This document shows, in pieces, positions 9,052 through 18,492 of a stretch of 64,000 nt of DNA (position 1 is the first letter of the stretch; each line of letters opens with the position of its first letter). Where the stretch lies: the NCBI RefSeq assembly GCF_005222205.1, contig NZ_CP032346.1, positions 651,001-715,000 of the forward strand, read 5' to 3'. Position numbers and translations under genes: made by a program. This stretch comes from Azospirillum brasilense (GTDB lineage Bacteria; Pseudomonadota; Alphaproteobacteria; Azospirillales; Azospirillaceae). The notes beneath the pieces are model-generated. The model was not told the DNA's origin. It made no database searches and worked only from the letters and a program-made list of their open reading frames with translations.

Positions 9052-9070
9052 TCATTCCCACTCGATGGTG
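9052..9070. other. Candidate island attachment site in the 3' end of guaA
   Basis: The last codons of guaA (plus-strand tcattcccactcgatggtg) are the sequence commonly used as attB by guaA-targeting integrases. Everything to its left is accessory DNA and everything to its right is chromosomal backbone. No second copy was seen in 1-9000, so the other att site would lie left of the window. Confidence 0.5.
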
Positions 9071-10602
9071 CCGGGCGGCTTCGAGGTGATGTCGTAGACA
9101 ACGCGGTTGACGCCGCGGACTTCGTTCACGATGCGGTTGGACACGCGGGCCAGGAAGTCGTGCGGGAACGGGTACCAGTCGGCGGTCATGCCGTCGGTGG
9201 AGGTCACCGCGCGCAGGGCCAGCACATGGTCGTAAGTCCGCCCGTCGCCCATCACGCCCACGGTGCGCACCGGCAGCAGCACCGCGAATGCCTGCCAGAT
9301 CGCGTCGTAGAGGCCGGCGTTGCGGATCTCCTCCAGATAGACCGTGTCGGCCTTGCGCAGAATGTCCAGCTTCTCCGGGGTGATCTCGCCGGGAACGCGG
9401 ATGGCGAGGCCGGGGCCGGGGAACGGGTGACGGCCGATGAAAGCGGCCGGCAGGCCGAGTTCGCGGCCGAGCGCCCGGACCTCGTCCTTGAACAGCTCGC
9501 GCAGCGGCTCCACCAGCTTCAGCTTCATGCGCTCCGGCAGGCCGCCGACATTGTGGTGCGACTTGATGGTGACCGACGGGCCGCCGGTGAAGGACACGCT
9601 CTCGATCACGTCGGGGTACAGCGTGCCCTGGGCCAGGAACTGCGCGCCGCCGACCTTGGCGCTCTCCTCGTCGAAGACCTCGATGAACAGACCGCCGATG
9701 ATCTTGCGCTTCTGCTCCGGGTCGGTGACGCCGGCCAGCTTGCCCAGGAACAGCTCGGACGCGTTCCGGTGGACCAGCGGGATGTTGTAGTGGTCGCGGA
9801 ACAGCGTCACCACCTCCTCCGCCTCGCCGGCGCGCATCAGGCCGGTGTCGACGAAGATGCAGGTGAGCTGGTCGCCGATGGCCTCGTGGATCAGCACGGC
9901 GGCCACCGAGGAATCGACGCCGCCGGACAGGCCGCAGATCACCTTGCCGCTGCCGACCTGGGCGCGAATCTTCTCGATGGCCTGCTGCTTGAAGGCGGCC
10001 ATGGTCCAGTCACCCTTCAGCCCGGCAACGCGGTGCACGAAGTTCGACAGGAGCTGCGCGCCGTGCGGGGTGTGCACGACCTCAGGGTGGAACTGCACGC
10101 CGTAGAACTGGCGGGCGTCGTCGGCGATGGCGGCGAAGGGCGCGCCGTCGCTGACCGCTACGGCCTGGAAGCCGTCCGGCAGGGCGGTGACGCGGTCACC
10201 GTGGCTCATCCACACCTGCTCGCGCGAGCCGACCGCCCACAGGCCGTCGAACAGCGCGCAGGTCTGCTTCACCTCGATGAAGGCGCGCCCGAACTCGCGG
10301 TGGTCGGAGCCCGACACGGTGCCGCCGAGCTGGTGGCACATCGTCTGCTGGCCATAGCAGATGCCCAGGACCGGGACGCCCAGCGTGAAGACCACCTCCG
10401 GCGCGCGGGGGCCGTTCTCCTCGGTGACGGAGGCCGGGCTGCCCGACAGGATGATCGCCTTCGGCGCGTAGTCGCGAATCCGCTCCTCGCTCATGCTGAA
10501 CGGATGGATCTCGCAGTAAACGCCGGCTTCACGGACGCGGCGGGCGATGAGCTGGGTCACCTGCGACCCGAAATCGAGGATGAGAACGCGCTCGGCGGAC
10601 AT
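9052..10602 (-). CDS. guaA: GMP synthase (glutamine-hydrolysing)
   Basis: A 516-aa enzyme that converts XMP to GMP using glutamine and ATP in the cytoplasm. The N-terminal class I glutamine amidotransferase starts [16 protein letters not shown] and has the nucleophile motif GICYGQQ (Cys in CYG) and FHPEVVHT with the His/Glu pair. The ATP pyrophosphatase P-loop is [12 protein letters not shown], and the C-terminal dimerisation domain ends KPPGTIEWE. The ATG at 10602 matches the family start [12 protein letters not shown]; a longer in-frame extension is not conserved. Length is normal. Its 3' end is the apparent integration site of the left-hand island. guaB, the preceding pathway step, lies 9 kb away. 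Confidence 0.97.
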   Translation of the reverse strand: MSAERVLILDFGSQVTQLIARRVREAGVYCEIHPFSMSEERIRDYAPKAIILSGSPASVTEENGPRAPEVVFTLGVPVLGICYGQQTMCHQLGGTVSGSDHREFGRAFIEVKQTCALFDGLWAVGSREQVWMSHGDRVTALPDGFQAVAVSDGAPFAAIADDARQFYGVQFHPEVVHTPHGAQLLSNFVHRVAGLKGDWTMAAFKQQAIEKIRAQVGSGKVICGLSGGVDSSVAAVLIHEAIGDQLTCIFVDTGLMRAGEAEEVVTLFRDHYNIPLVHRNASELFLGKLAGVTDPEQKRKIIGGLFIEVFDEESAKVGGAQFLAQGTLYPDVIESVSFTGGPSVTIKSHHNVGGLPERMKLKLVEPLRELFKDEVRALGRELGLPAAFIGRHPFPGPGLAIRVPGEITPEKLDILRKADTVYLEEIRNAGLYDAIWQAFAVLLPVRTVGVMGDGRTYDHVLALRAVTSTDGMTADWYPFPHDFLARVSNRIVNEVRGVNRVVYDITSKPPGTIEWE

Positions 10603-10637
10603 GGACGACAACCTGATGCGGGGGGACAAGCCCCTGA

Positions 10638-11195
10638 CTACCGCATTTCGGGGCCCGCGGACAAGCGTGCAAGCGGGGCGAGGTCGCGCCAGCCATAGGC
10701 GATCTCCACCAGCTCCGCCCCGGCGAAGCGGATGGGCCGTTCCGCCACCCGGACTCCGCCCAACCGCTCGTAGAACCAGCGCGCCGGGTTGTCGCGCAGG
10801 CACCAGACCACGGCGGTGCGCTTGCCGCCCTCCTGGAGCCGCTCGGCCATGGTCGCCATCAGGCGGCGGCCAAGCCCCTGCCCCTGCGCCTCGTCCAGCA
10901 GATAGAGAGCGTAGAATTCCCCCTCGTACCCTTCCACGGGAATGCGGCGCCCGCCGTAGGTGGCGAAACCCACCACCGAGTCCGTGCCGTCCACCACAAC
11001 CAGGGCGCCCTGCCCCGGCCCGTGCGCCTGAACGGCGTTGTGCCAACGCATCGCCGCGGCGGCTTCCGACAGGTTGACGAGATAGGTGTCGGGGACGAGG
11101 CCCGGATAGGTGGACTGCCACGTGGCGACGTGGACCTTGGCGATGCCAACCGCGTCCGACGGCCGCGCGTCGCGAATCACCAGCGCTTCATCCAT
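10638..11195 (-). CDS. GNAT-family N-acetyltransferase
   Basis: A 185-aa acetyltransferase upstream of guaA on the same strand, 35 bp apart. The GNAT core is seen as [20 protein letters not shown] at the N-terminus, [20 protein letters not shown] (strand beta4 plus the acetyl-CoA pyrophosphate loop QGQGLGRRL), and [15 protein letters not shown] near the end. Similar proteins acetylate small amines or protein N-termini; the substrate here is unknown. It may share a transcript with guaA. Confidence 0.85.
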   Translation of the reverse strand: MDEALVIRDARPSDAVGIAKVHVATWQSTYPGLVPDTYLVNLSEAAAAMRWHNAVQAHGPGQGALVVVDGTDSVVGFATYGGRRIPVEGYEGEFYALYLLDEAQGQGLGRRLMATMAERLQEGGKRTAVVWCLRDNPARWFYERLGGVRVAERPIRFAGAELVEIAYGWRDLAPLARLSAGPEMR

Positions 11196-11291
11196 GGGAC
11201 ACCTCCGGACCCGCTGCCCACCCTAATGAGAACTGGGAGCCGGGCCGGAGGATGTCCAGTCAGCCAAAAGGGCCGGGACAGTGCGACGGTG

Positions 11292-11316
11292 GAAGGCCGC
11301 CGCACCGCCGGCCTTC
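11292..11316 (-). terminator. Weak hairpin downstream of the nucleoside permease gene
   Basis: GAAGGCCG (11292-11299) and CGGCCTTC (11309-11316) form an 8-bp stem 3 bases past the stop codon of the minus-strand gene. There is no T tract, so termination is uncertain. Confidence 0.3.
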
Positions 11317-11319
11317 GGG

Positions 11320-12342
11320 TTACTGGGCCGGAAGGGCCGGAACGCCCGCCTGCCACTGGTCCCAGTGGGACACGATGTGATCGGTCATGCGCGCGCCGAC
11401 CAGCGCCACATTCTCCACCGTCTCGGCGAAGCCGCCAGCGGTCTCGCCCGGCTTCGGGTCGAGATGCTCCAGCGTGGTTTCCTTGGGGTTGCCCTGGTCG
11501 AAGTTGACGGCGCCGCGCAGGCTCATCACCCGGTCGGAGCCCAGCGTGCGCTTGATGACCAGCGTGATCGCCGCGGCCTCCATCTCGGTGATGACGTAAT
11601 CGTCGGCGCCGTAGAGCTTGGCGATGTACTGCGCCTGCTCGGACATGCCCGGGCCGTGGAAGAAGGTGTCGCCGGTCATGTGCGTGCCGGTGCCGACGAA
11701 GGGCGCGCGCCGGGCGGCGTCCTGCGGGTAGCGCTGGCGGTAGGCACGGGCGCTGTCGGAGTCCTTCAGCGGCGTGTCGCCGGTCAGCTTCATGGCCCAG
11801 GAGACCAGGGCCGGGTTCAACTGGAACAGGCGGACGGACTCGTAGCCCTTGCGCGGCATGAAGGTCGGCTCGCCCGGCTTGCCCTCCTCCGGCGCCCAGC
11901 GGTGGCCCAGGTCGTAATCCACCAGCCAGGTCGCCCAGTTGACCTCGGCGATGGTGCCGCGCGACGGCGGGGTGCCGGCCACGCCGGAGATGATGAAATA
12001 GGCTTGCGACAGGTCGAGTTGCGGGTTCAGCAGAATCGCCTGCATGGACGCGGAGGAGCTGACCTTGCCCATCCCCAGAACCGCGCCGCAGACGCCGTCG
12101 GCGTTGCAGTAGACGGGGTTCAGCGCGCCCTTCACGGCAATCGGCTCGGCGGACTGCCAGTAGCGCTCGTACCAGTTCTGGAACTCGCCGGCGCGGTCGC
12201 CGGTGTTCTTGCCGATCTCGAACATGGCACCGACGAACACCTTGACCTTGACCGGCTCAGCCGCTTCGGCGGAGGTGCCCAGCCCCAACAGGAAAAGGGC
12301 GGACAGGGCGGCGCTCCGCCAGCGGGACGTGTTCCACATCAT
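11320..12342 (-). CDS. Purine nucleoside permease family protein (NUP), exported
   Basis: A 340-aa protein of the NUP family (PF06516), related to fungal purine nucleoside permeases and to nucleoside phosphorylase folds. A Sec signal peptide (MMWNTSRWRSAALSALFLLG, then GTSAEAAEP) points to the periplasm. Family signatures include VFVGAMFEIGKNTGD, GVAGTPPSRGTIAEVNWA and ITEMEAAAITLVIKR. Start chosen at the tandem ATG (12342/12339) preceded by GGAG; ten further in-frame residues upstream lack a site. Bacterial members are thought to bind or cleave purine nucleosides, so it may serve purine scavenging near guaA and guaB. The biochemical role is not established. Confidence 0.85.
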   Translation of the reverse strand: MMWNTSRWRSAALSALFLLGLGTSAEAAEPVKVKVFVGAMFEIGKNTGDRAGEFQNWYERYWQSAEPIAVKGALNPVYCNADGVCGAVLGMGKVSSSASMQAILLNPQLDLSQAYFIISGVAGTPPSRGTIAEVNWATWLVDYDLGHRWAPEEGKPGEPTFMPRKGYESVRLFQLNPALVSWAMKLTGDTPLKDSDSARAYRQRYPQDAARRAPFVGTGTHMTGDTFFHGPGMSEQAQYIAKLYGADDYVITEMEAAAITLVIKRTLGSDRVMSLRGAVNFDQGNPKETTLEHLDPKPGETAGGFAETVENVALVGARMTDHIVSHWDQWQAGVPALPAQ

Positions 12343-12747
12343 TGCGCTCCAACATGCGGGGAAAGGTCGCACCCTAACCGCAAACCTCGCGGTATGACCC
12401 GCACGAAATCAGCAGGCCGGTCCGTGTGTCCCCGCATGAGTGGCGGCGCTCGTCCTTTCTCCGGCTGGCGCGCATTCGCCGCTTTTTCCGCCCGCCATCG
12501 ATCTCTCTCACCATGTTGGTTTCGCCAAATTCTTAGCGGGTCGCCAACGGTCATCTTCCGACGCGAGTCCGGACACCAAACACCCACATCATACCCCAGT
12601 ATTCGTGCAGTTCATTATCGAGCAAATACTTCGGACTCGAACTTTAATATTTCATTATCAATCTTCGCTCAAGCTTCCAAATCAACATGTCAAAAATATC
12701 TATTTCTTACCACGATGACATCGACCATCGATCAATGGAGTTTTCCA
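12343..12747. other. Intergenic region turning AT-rich
   Basis: About 400 bases without a credible gene. The left half is GC-rich leader of the NUP gene. From about 12590 the sequence becomes strikingly AT-rich for this genome (runs such as tttaatatttcattatc). It should contain promoters for both divergent genes; I cannot place them reliably. A GGAG at 12736-12739 serves the ATG at 12748. Confidence 0.4.
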
Positions 12748-13389
12748 ATGGCTCCGACAAGCGTCACATCACCCGCCGATGTTCCCGCATATTTCCGCAC
12801 TGGATCGGCATCGCGCTCAACGAACACATCGACACCTTCCGTTGCCACGACGACCGTCCGAAAGAGCGGAGCCAACGACCGCGTGGATCTCAGTGCTCTG
12901 GCAACGGCCCTAAAAGGCAATGCTCTTACGATGTTCAACGAGGCGCTGGGCGACGAGGACCGTCGGAAACTGGACGACGCCGTGCGTGCCGGCACTCTGA
13001 CCGGCGATGAGGTGGCGGAGGGTTTGACGACACGTCTGAAACGCATCGGCTTCGCGCAGTCCGGTGTCGATGTCGCCACCGTCGATTTCGATTCGGAGGC
13101 CGCCAACCGCGCTCTCGGCGGAGCGGTGCTCCTTCAGCGCGGCCAGCGCCGGTCCGACACGCCGACACAGCCGGACAATTCCCCAATCCGCGTCGACAAA
13201 CCTTCGGCATCGCCCTCCCCGGCGACGAGCAGGAATGCTCAGGCCAACGCCTACTTTCTCGCCATTGAGGATGGTGGCGACGATGCGTCAAAGAAGATCG
13301 CCGATCTCGGCATCAACCTGAGTCCGTTTGCCGCCTTCGGCGACGCGGTCCGTCGTCTGATTGGCAATGGGGCCTTCGATTACCGGTAG
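12748..13389 (+). CDS. Hypothetical protein, paralogue of its downstream neighbour
   Basis: A 213-aa protein with no signal peptide or membrane segment. The N-terminal 45 residues are Ser/Thr/Pro-rich and look disordered. Residues about 47-105 form a helical module (VDLSALATALKGNALTMF, then DDAVRAGTLTGDEVAEGL) that lines up with VSLSKLGQALNGAAADVF and GLVNSGKISAEDVVTGL in the next gene. The C-terminus holds FLAIEDGGDDASKKIADLGI. I do not recognise a named family. The unusual AT-rich flanks and disordered Ser-rich N-terminus would fit a signal-peptide-less secreted protein, but this is speculative. Start fixed by GGAG 8 bp upstream. Confidence 0.6.
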   Translation: MAPTSVTSPADVPAYFRTGSASRSTNTSTPSVATTTVRKSGANDRVDLSALATALKGNALTMFNEALGDEDRRKLDDAVRAGTLTGDEVAEGLTTRLKRIGFAQSGVDVATVDFDSEAANRALGGAVLLQRGQRRSDTPTQPDNSPIRVDKPSASPSPATSRNAQANAYFLAIEDGGDDASKKIADLGINLSPFAAFGDAVRRLIGNGAFDYR

Positions 13390-13606
13390 GCTCACCTCTT
13401 CCGCTGCCAATCCCTCACAAATCTATCGCGCAAAATTTAAATAATATAATCCATCATCTCGCACCACAGAATAATCTACAATCACATTGGCAATAATTCT
13501 ATACAGTAAAATCAGATATTTTGATCGTTAATTTGGAAATTATCCATTTCTCTTTTCCCTGTGGATCCCCGGAAATGATGGGCGATGACGGCTAGGAGGC
13601 GGATCA
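13390..13606. other. AT-rich spacer
   Basis: About 217 bases, much richer in A and T than anything else in the window (for example aatttaaataatataatc). No gene is visible. An ideal AGGAGG lies just before the ATG at 13607. It may hold an AT-rich promoter or be a mark of foreign origin. Confidence 0.5.
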
Positions 13607-14755
13607 ATGACCAGCAGCTCAATCAGTTCCTCTCTTCCCTTGTCCGCCACCGGATACTGGAAGCCTGTGCAGTCAGGAACAGGTTCCTCAGGGCATCAAC
13701 CCTCAGGCGTCGGGAGCGGCGAAAAGACGGATGCCGTTTCCCTGAGCAAGCTTGGGCAGGCCTTGAACGGCGCCGCCGCCGATGTGTTCAAGCAACTCGA
13801 CTCAAAGGCGCGCGGCATGCTGGAAGGACTTGTGAACTCCGGCAAGATCAGCGCCGAAGACGTCGTAACCGGGCTGAAATCGATGGCGACCAAGGCGACC
13901 TTCAACCGCTACGTCTCCGAACGCCCCCGTGACGAAGAGGACAAACAGCGGCTCGCCGACTCGGAGGCCGCCTGGCAGAAACTGCAGGCCTATGGCAGCC
14001 GGATGTCCGGCGCGCTGTCCGAGGTCGGGCGCAAGACCCAGGAGATTCAGGAAGCCCAGCAGCGCGGCGACATCTCGATGGACGAGATGAACGAACGCCT
14101 GAAGCCGGTTCAGGACGCGTTTAAGAGCGAAATCGCGGCGACCCGTGGCGCCTATGGAAAGTCGACCGACCAGACGGCCATTCTCAGCGACGCCAGCGGA
14201 TTTACGAAAAACATGCAGGGCTTCAAATCCGCGCTGGCATCCATGGGGGAGGACGCTGGCTTCGCGGATCTGTACGCGCCGGACGGCGAGGCCGCCGAAC
14301 AGAAGCTTCAGGAACTCGGCTTCGACCGGACCGTCTTCGGCAACGCGTTCCAGACATTTGCGGAAACGGTGGACATTCCCGGCATCGGGCCCAAATCCGC
14401 TGCCCCGAAGGCCGACGCCGCCGCTCCGACCCCGGCGCCCGCCGCGGAAAGCAAGATTGCCACGGAGACGCCAGCCGTCACGAACAAGCCAACCGCCGAA
14501 AGCCCATCGCCCCCGGACACCGTCGGCAAGCCGGCTTCGAGCGACCCTGGCAACGCGCAGGCGGCGTTGTCCATGCTCCAATCGGCCCTTGCGTCGGGCG
14601 CGTCGAAAGGCGGAACCGGTGTCCTGGGCGCGATTGCCGGAAGCGCCAGCGAAAGCCAGAACACGGTCGCCAGCGGCCTGCTGGAAGCCCTGAAGGCCGG
14701 AACGGGACAGCCGCAAACCGGAAACGCGCAGACCGGCGACACACCGCCGGCCTGA
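13607..14755 (+). CDS. Hypothetical protein with helical domain and Ala/Pro-rich tail
   Basis: A 382-aa protein. It has a Ser/Gly-rich N-terminus (MTSSSISSSLPLS), then a helical domain from about residue 45. The start of that domain (VSLSKLGQALNGAAADVFKQ) is shared with the preceding gene. A charged coiled-coil-like segment (KTQEIQEAQQRGDISMDEM) follows, then an Ala/Pro/Thr-rich low-complexity linker (about 265-315) and a Ser/Ala/Gly-rich end. No signal peptide, no membrane helix, no cysteine. I do not recognise the family. The two genes look like products of duplication and share AT-rich upstream DNA. Start supported by AGGAGG. Confidence 0.65.
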   Translation: MTSSSISSSLPLSATGYWKPVQSGTGSSGHQPSGVGSGEKTDAVSLSKLGQALNGAAADVFKQLDSKARGMLEGLVNSGKISAEDVVTGLKSMATKATFNRYVSERPRDEEDKQRLADSEAAWQKLQAYGSRMSGALSEVGRKTQEIQEAQQRGDISMDEMNERLKPVQDAFKSEIAATRGAYGKSTDQTAILSDASGFTKNMQGFKSALASMGEDAGFADLYAPDGEAAEQKLQELGFDRTVFGNAFQTFAETVDIPGIGPKSAAPKADAAAPTPAPAAESKIATETPAVTNKPTAESPSPPDTVGKPASSDPGNAQAALSMLQSALASGASKGGTGVLGAIAGSASESQNTVASGLLEALKAGTGQPQTGNAQTGDTPPA

Positions 14756-14789
14756 CGCATTCCACCGGCGAAGGTTCTCCCCGCCGATG

Positions 14790-16157
14790 TTACCCTTCTG
14801 AAGGCGCCGGATCAGCCTCGGCCATCCGGTCCACCTCCGCCTCGGCGTCCTCCTCCGCCTTGCGCACCATAACGGCGGCGAAGAAGCCGTCGGTGTCGTG
14901 GCGGGCCGGGGTCAGGCGCAGGTACGGCCCCTCGGCGGGTGGGGTGCCCGCGCCCTCCTCCGCCCAGACCTCGGCGACCGGCAGCACGGTGAAGTCGGGA
15001 TGGGTCTCCAGGAAGGCGGCGACCTGATTCTCGTTCTCCTCCGGCAGCAGGGAGCAGGTGGCGTAGACCAGCCGCCCGCCGGGCTTCACCAGACGGGCCG
15101 CGCTGTCCAGGATGTTCGCCTGGAGCGGCACCAGCTCCGCCAAGCCGGGGCCGAGCTGCCGCCAGCGGCTGTCGGGGTTGCGCCGCCAGGTGCCGGTGCC
15201 GCTGCACGGCGCGTCGACCAGCACGCGGTCGAACTTGCGCTTGTGGCGCTTCACCCAGGGATCGCGCTCGCTGGACAGCGGGTGCGCCTCGATGTTGTGC
15301 AGACCGGCGCGGCGGAACCGCTCGGCGGCGCGCTTCAGGCGCCCGGCCAGCACGTCGCAGGCGACGACGCGGCCCTTGTTCTTCATCAGCGCGGCGATGG
15401 CCAGCGTCTTGCCGCCGGCCCCGGCGCAGAAGTCCACCACCTGCTGCCCCGGCTTCGGCGCCACCGCGATTGCCACGAGCTGCGAGCCCTCGTCCTGGAT
15501 TTCGACCAGACCGTCCTTGAAGGCGTCCACGGCGCCCAGCGGCGGGCGGCCCTGGACGCGCAGGCCCAGCGGCGACCACTGCGTCGGCGTCGCCGTGATC
15601 TGGGCGCGGGCCAGCGCCTTGATCGCGCTCTCGCGGTTGGCCTTCACCGGGTTGATGCGCAGATCGAGGGGCGCGGAGTCCAGAAGCGTGCGCATCTCCA
15701 CCGCGAAGCGGTCGCCCATGGCGGCGCGCATCGGCTCCACCGCCCAGGGCGGGCATTCCACCGCCACGCTTTCCGGCATCTGCGGATGCTCCAGCGTGTG
15801 GGTGTCCAGTTCGTTGGCGAGCTTCGCCTCCTCCGGCGCCAGCGGGTCCGGAGCGAACTTGGAGGAGCCGAACAGCGCCTTCACCGTCGCCGCGGCCTTG
15901 CCCTCCGCCAGGATTTCGTTGGCGAGCGCGCGGGCGCGCGGGGTCGGCGGATGGCCCTGACGCTCCAGCCACCAGCACAGGCGGGCGTGCCGCCGCAGGA
16001 TCGCGTAGGCCGTCTGCGCCACCACGGTGCGGTCTTTCGACCCGATGTAGCGGCGGGCGCGGAAATAGGCGCTCATCACCGCGTCGGCGGGGCGCGGGGT
16101 TTCGTCGATCTCGGTCAGCAGGTCGATGACCGCCTGAAGGCGGGCGGCGGGGGTCAT
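14790..16157 (-). CDS. rsmB: 16S rRNA (cytosine-C5)-methyltransferase, RsmB/NOL1-NOP2-Sun family
   Basis: A 455-aa SAM-dependent RNA methyltransferase. The N-terminal part (SAYFRARRYIGSKDRTVVAQ) is the NusB-like or family-specific domain; the catalytic domain has motif I VVDFCAGAGGKTLAIAALM, motif IV LVDAPCSGTGTWRRNP with the PC cysteine, and motif VI YATCSLLPEENENQV with the catalytic TC cysteine. RsmB methylates C967 of 16S rRNA; other m5C enzymes share these motifs, so the exact target is inferred. The ATG at 16157 is preceded by GAGGA. It is convergent with the hypothetical gene on its left and divergent from mltA. Confidence 0.9.
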   Translation of the reverse strand: MTPAARLQAVIDLLTEIDETPRPADAVMSAYFRARRYIGSKDRTVVAQTAYAILRRHARLCWWLERQGHPPTPRARALANEILAEGKAAATVKALFGSSKFAPDPLAPEEAKLANELDTHTLEHPQMPESVAVECPPWAVEPMRAAMGDRFAVEMRTLLDSAPLDLRINPVKANRESAIKALARAQITATPTQWSPLGLRVQGRPPLGAVDAFKDGLVEIQDEGSQLVAIAVAPKPGQQVVDFCAGAGGKTLAIAALMKNKGRVVACDVLAGRLKRAAERFRRAGLHNIEAHPLSSERDPWVKRHKRKFDRVLVDAPCSGTGTWRRNPDSRWRQLGPGLAELVPLQANILDSAARLVKPGGRLVYATCSLLPEENENQVAAFLETHPDFTVLPVAEVWAEEGAGTPPAEGPYLRLTPARHDTDGFFAAVMVRKAEEDAEAEVDRMAEADPAPSEG

Positions 16158-16434
16158 GGGATGGTCCTCGGATAGATTCCCTGCTCGATAACCCGAGCGG
16201 GGGGCGGTTGTCATCCCCCGCGCACGCGCGGCAGCCTTTCGAGTCGCCGCCCCCAGGCGCGCGCCCTGTGACAAGACGGCCCGATCGAAACCATCCGCGC
16301 GAAGAGCCGTTGACCGCAATCCCATGAATGAGGCAAAAAAGGGGTAGTTGTTCTTGCCCCGGCTCTCTTGCAGGCGGCAAGTCCAGCGCTCCCTCTTCTT
16401 CGGCGTCTTCTTGAAATCTGGTGCGGGGTCCGCG

Positions 16435-17601
16435 ATGACGGCTGCGGTCGGCAGTGTCATGGCGCGTGCGATGGCGCGCGTCTCCACCCTTCTTGCGTTC
16501 GGCCTGCTGGCGGGCTGTGCGGGCGACGCGGCGACCGGGGCCGGACCCGGCGGCGGCGTCACCGCGGCGTCCTGGCGACCGGGGATGGAGAAGGTCTCCG
16601 CGGATTTCCGCGGCCTGCCGGGCTGGATCGACGACGACCACGCGCAGGCCCTGCCCGCCCTTCAGCGCACCTGCCGCTGGGTGGCCTCGCAGCCGGCCGG
16701 CAAGCCGCTCGGCCCCAACCCCGCCGCCGGCACCACCTCGGACTGGCGCCCGATCTGCGAGGCGTTGCGCGGCCTGCCCGACGCCCAGCCGGAAACCGCC
16801 CGCCGCTTCTTCGAGGACCATTTCACCCCCGTCGCCCTGTCCGAGGGGCAGGAGGGGCTGTTCACCGGCTATTACGAGGTCGAGCTGCGCGGAAGCTGGA
16901 CGCGGACCGAGCGCTACAACGTCCCCCTCTACAAGGCGCCGAAGCGGACCAAGCGCGGCCTGCCCAGCCGCGCCCGCATCACCGACGGCGCGTTGAAGGG
17001 CAAGGGGCTGGAAATCCTCTGGGTGGACGATCCCATCGACGCGTTCTTCCTGGAAATCCAGGGGTCGGGCCGGGTGCGGATGACCGACGGATCGGTGGTG
17101 GCTCTGGGCTATGGCGGGCAGAACGGCCACCGCTACGTCCCCATCGGGCGGCACCTGATTGACATCGGCTACGCCACGCCGGAACAGGTCACCATGCCGC
17201 TGATCCGCCGCTGGCTGACCGAGCATCCCGGCGAGGCGAAGCGGGTGATGAACCTGAACCCGTCCTACGTCTTCTTCCAGCTCCGCCCCGACGTCGGCGC
17301 GCGCGGCGCCCGCAACATGGAGCTGACGGCGGGCCGCAGCCTCGCCGTGGACCCGGGCTACGTCCCGCTCGGCGTGCCGTTGTGGCTGGACGTGCGCGAA
17401 GCGCCGGTGCCGCAGGGCGAGATCAAGCGCCTCGTCGTCGCCCAGGATACCGGCGGCGCCATCAAGGGGGCGGTGCGCGGCGACCTGTTCTGGGGCCATG
17501 GGGCGGAGGCCGCGGAGGGCGCCGGCGTGATGAAGGCCAAGGGCCGCTACACGATGCTGGCGCCGCGCACCACCTCCTTCACGCTGGCGCAACGCCGCTG
17601 A
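16435..17601 (+). CDS. mltA: Membrane-bound lytic murein transglycosylase A
   Basis: A 388-aa lipoprotein that cleaves peptidoglycan with formation of 1,6-anhydro-muropeptides. The lipobox LLAGC follows a short hydrophobic N-terminus, so it is anchored in the outer membrane. MltA domain: EGLFTGYYEVELRGS, then FFLEIQGSGRVRM. The C-terminal 3D domain has LAVDPGYVPLGVPLWLD and VAQDTGGAIKGAVRGDLFWG, with the Asp residues of the active site. Start at ATG 16435, with a second in-frame ATG at 16459 that would still give a lipoprotein signal. In many alphaproteobacteria this gene sits near the chromosome segregation and Tim44-like genes; here it precedes an acetyltransferase. Confidence 0.92.
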   Translation: MTAAVGSVMARAMARVSTLLAFGLLAGCAGDAATGAGPGGGVTAASWRPGMEKVSADFRGLPGWIDDDHAQALPALQRTCRWVASQPAGKPLGPNPAAGTTSDWRPICEALRGLPDAQPETARRFFEDHFTPVALSEGQEGLFTGYYEVELRGSWTRTERYNVPLYKAPKRTKRGLPSRARITDGALKGKGLEILWVDDPIDAFFLEIQGSGRVRMTDGSVVALGYGGQNGHRYVPIGRHLIDIGYATPEQVTMPLIRRWLTEHPGEAKRVMNLNPSYVFFQLRPDVGARGARNMELTAGRSLAVDPGYVPLGVPLWLDVREAPVPQGEIKRLVVAQDTGGAIKGAVRGDLFWGHGAEAAEGAGVMKAKGRYTMLAPRTTSFTLAQRR

Positions 17602-17614
17602 GGCCTGGTCGTCG

Positions 17615-18133
17615 ATGCTGGTACGATTGCCGGAGTTGCCCGACCGCGAGTCCGCCCTCGCCGCGCTGGAGGACATCTTCTTCCTGTCCACGCTGCGCAA
17701 GGACTTCGCCTCGGCGGCGGAGCGCGACGCCTTCTTCCGCACCTGGACGGGCTGGTACGTGGAGCGGGCGCCGGACGACCTGTGGTTCGCCTTGGCCGAG
17801 GACGGCGCCATCATCGGCTATCTGACCGGCTGCAAGGACAGCGCCGGGGCGCTGGACCTCGCCCGCATCATCCCGAAATACGAGGTCTTCGCCGACCGCT
17901 TCGCCGCCTTTCCCGCCCATCTCCACGTCAACGTCCGGCCCGGCTTCCGCGATCGCGGGGTCGGGCGGGCGCTGGTGGACCGCTTCGCGGAGGACTGCCG
18001 CGCCGAGGGCCTGCCCGGCCTGCATCTGGTGACCGGGGTCTTCGCGCGGAACGTCAGCTTCTACCAGCGCGCCGGCTTCACCGCGGCGACCCAGCGGGGA
18101 GCGCTGCTGTTCCTCGGCCGGCCCCTGGATTGA
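17615..18133 (+). CDS. GNAT-family N-acetyltransferase
   Basis: A 172-aa acetyltransferase 13 bp after mltA and probably co-transcribed. The GNAT fold is seen in LWFALAEDGAIIGYLTGC, LHVNVRPGFRDRGVGRALVD (acetyl-CoA loop RDRGVGRAL) and VFARNVSFYQRAGFTAA near the end. The substrate is unknown. Confidence 0.85.
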   Translation: MLVRLPELPDRESALAALEDIFFLSTLRKDFASAAERDAFFRTWTGWYVERAPDDLWFALAEDGAIIGYLTGCKDSAGALDLARIIPKYEVFADRFAAFPAHLHVNVRPGFRDRGVGRALVDRFAEDCRAEGLPGLHLVTGVFARNVSFYQRAGFTAATQRGALLFLGRPLD

Positions 18134-18151
18134 AAGTGCCGTTCAGTCCAC

Positions 18152-18400
18152 TCAAAAGGCGGAGGGGCAGCCACCCGCCTTGAGCACCCGCTGCGTCGAG
18201 GCAGGGTTGTTGGCCAGCTTTCCCGCCGGACGGACGGGCCGCCGCACCAGTTCGCCGCCGCAGTTCGGACAATGCCCCTTCAGCACCCCATCCCGGCAGT
18301 CGCCGCAGAAGGTGCATTCGAAGGAGCAGATGTAGGCATCGCGCGAGTCCGGGGGCAAATCCCGGTCGCAGCATTCGCAGTTGGGCCGCAGCGCAAGCAT
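18152..18400 (-). CDS. DUF1272 small metal-binding protein
   Basis: An 82-aa protein with paired cysteines: CECCDRDLP, CSFECTFCGDC and GHCPNCGGELVRRPVRP. This pattern matches DUF1272, a small family thought to bind zinc or another metal through its CxxC pairs. The basic Pro/Arg-rich end is typical of the family. It is convergent with the GNAT gene, 18 bp away. Function is unknown. Confidence 0.85.
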   Translation of the reverse strand: MLALRPNCECCDRDLPPDSRDAYICSFECTFCGDCRDGVLKGHCPNCGGELVRRPVRPAGKLANNPASTQRVLKAGGCPSAF

Positions 18401-18492
18401 GATGGGAATCGCCTTTCCGTGGTTCTGCGATGATAGCAGCGGGAAGTCGGTAGGAGAACAAAGCGCTGGCGCAATGCAAATGCGCCTGGAAT

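Noticed and set aside
8698..10698. Plus-strand open frame of about 666 codons across guaA
   Set aside because: Antisense to the unmistakable guaA gene; no family features.
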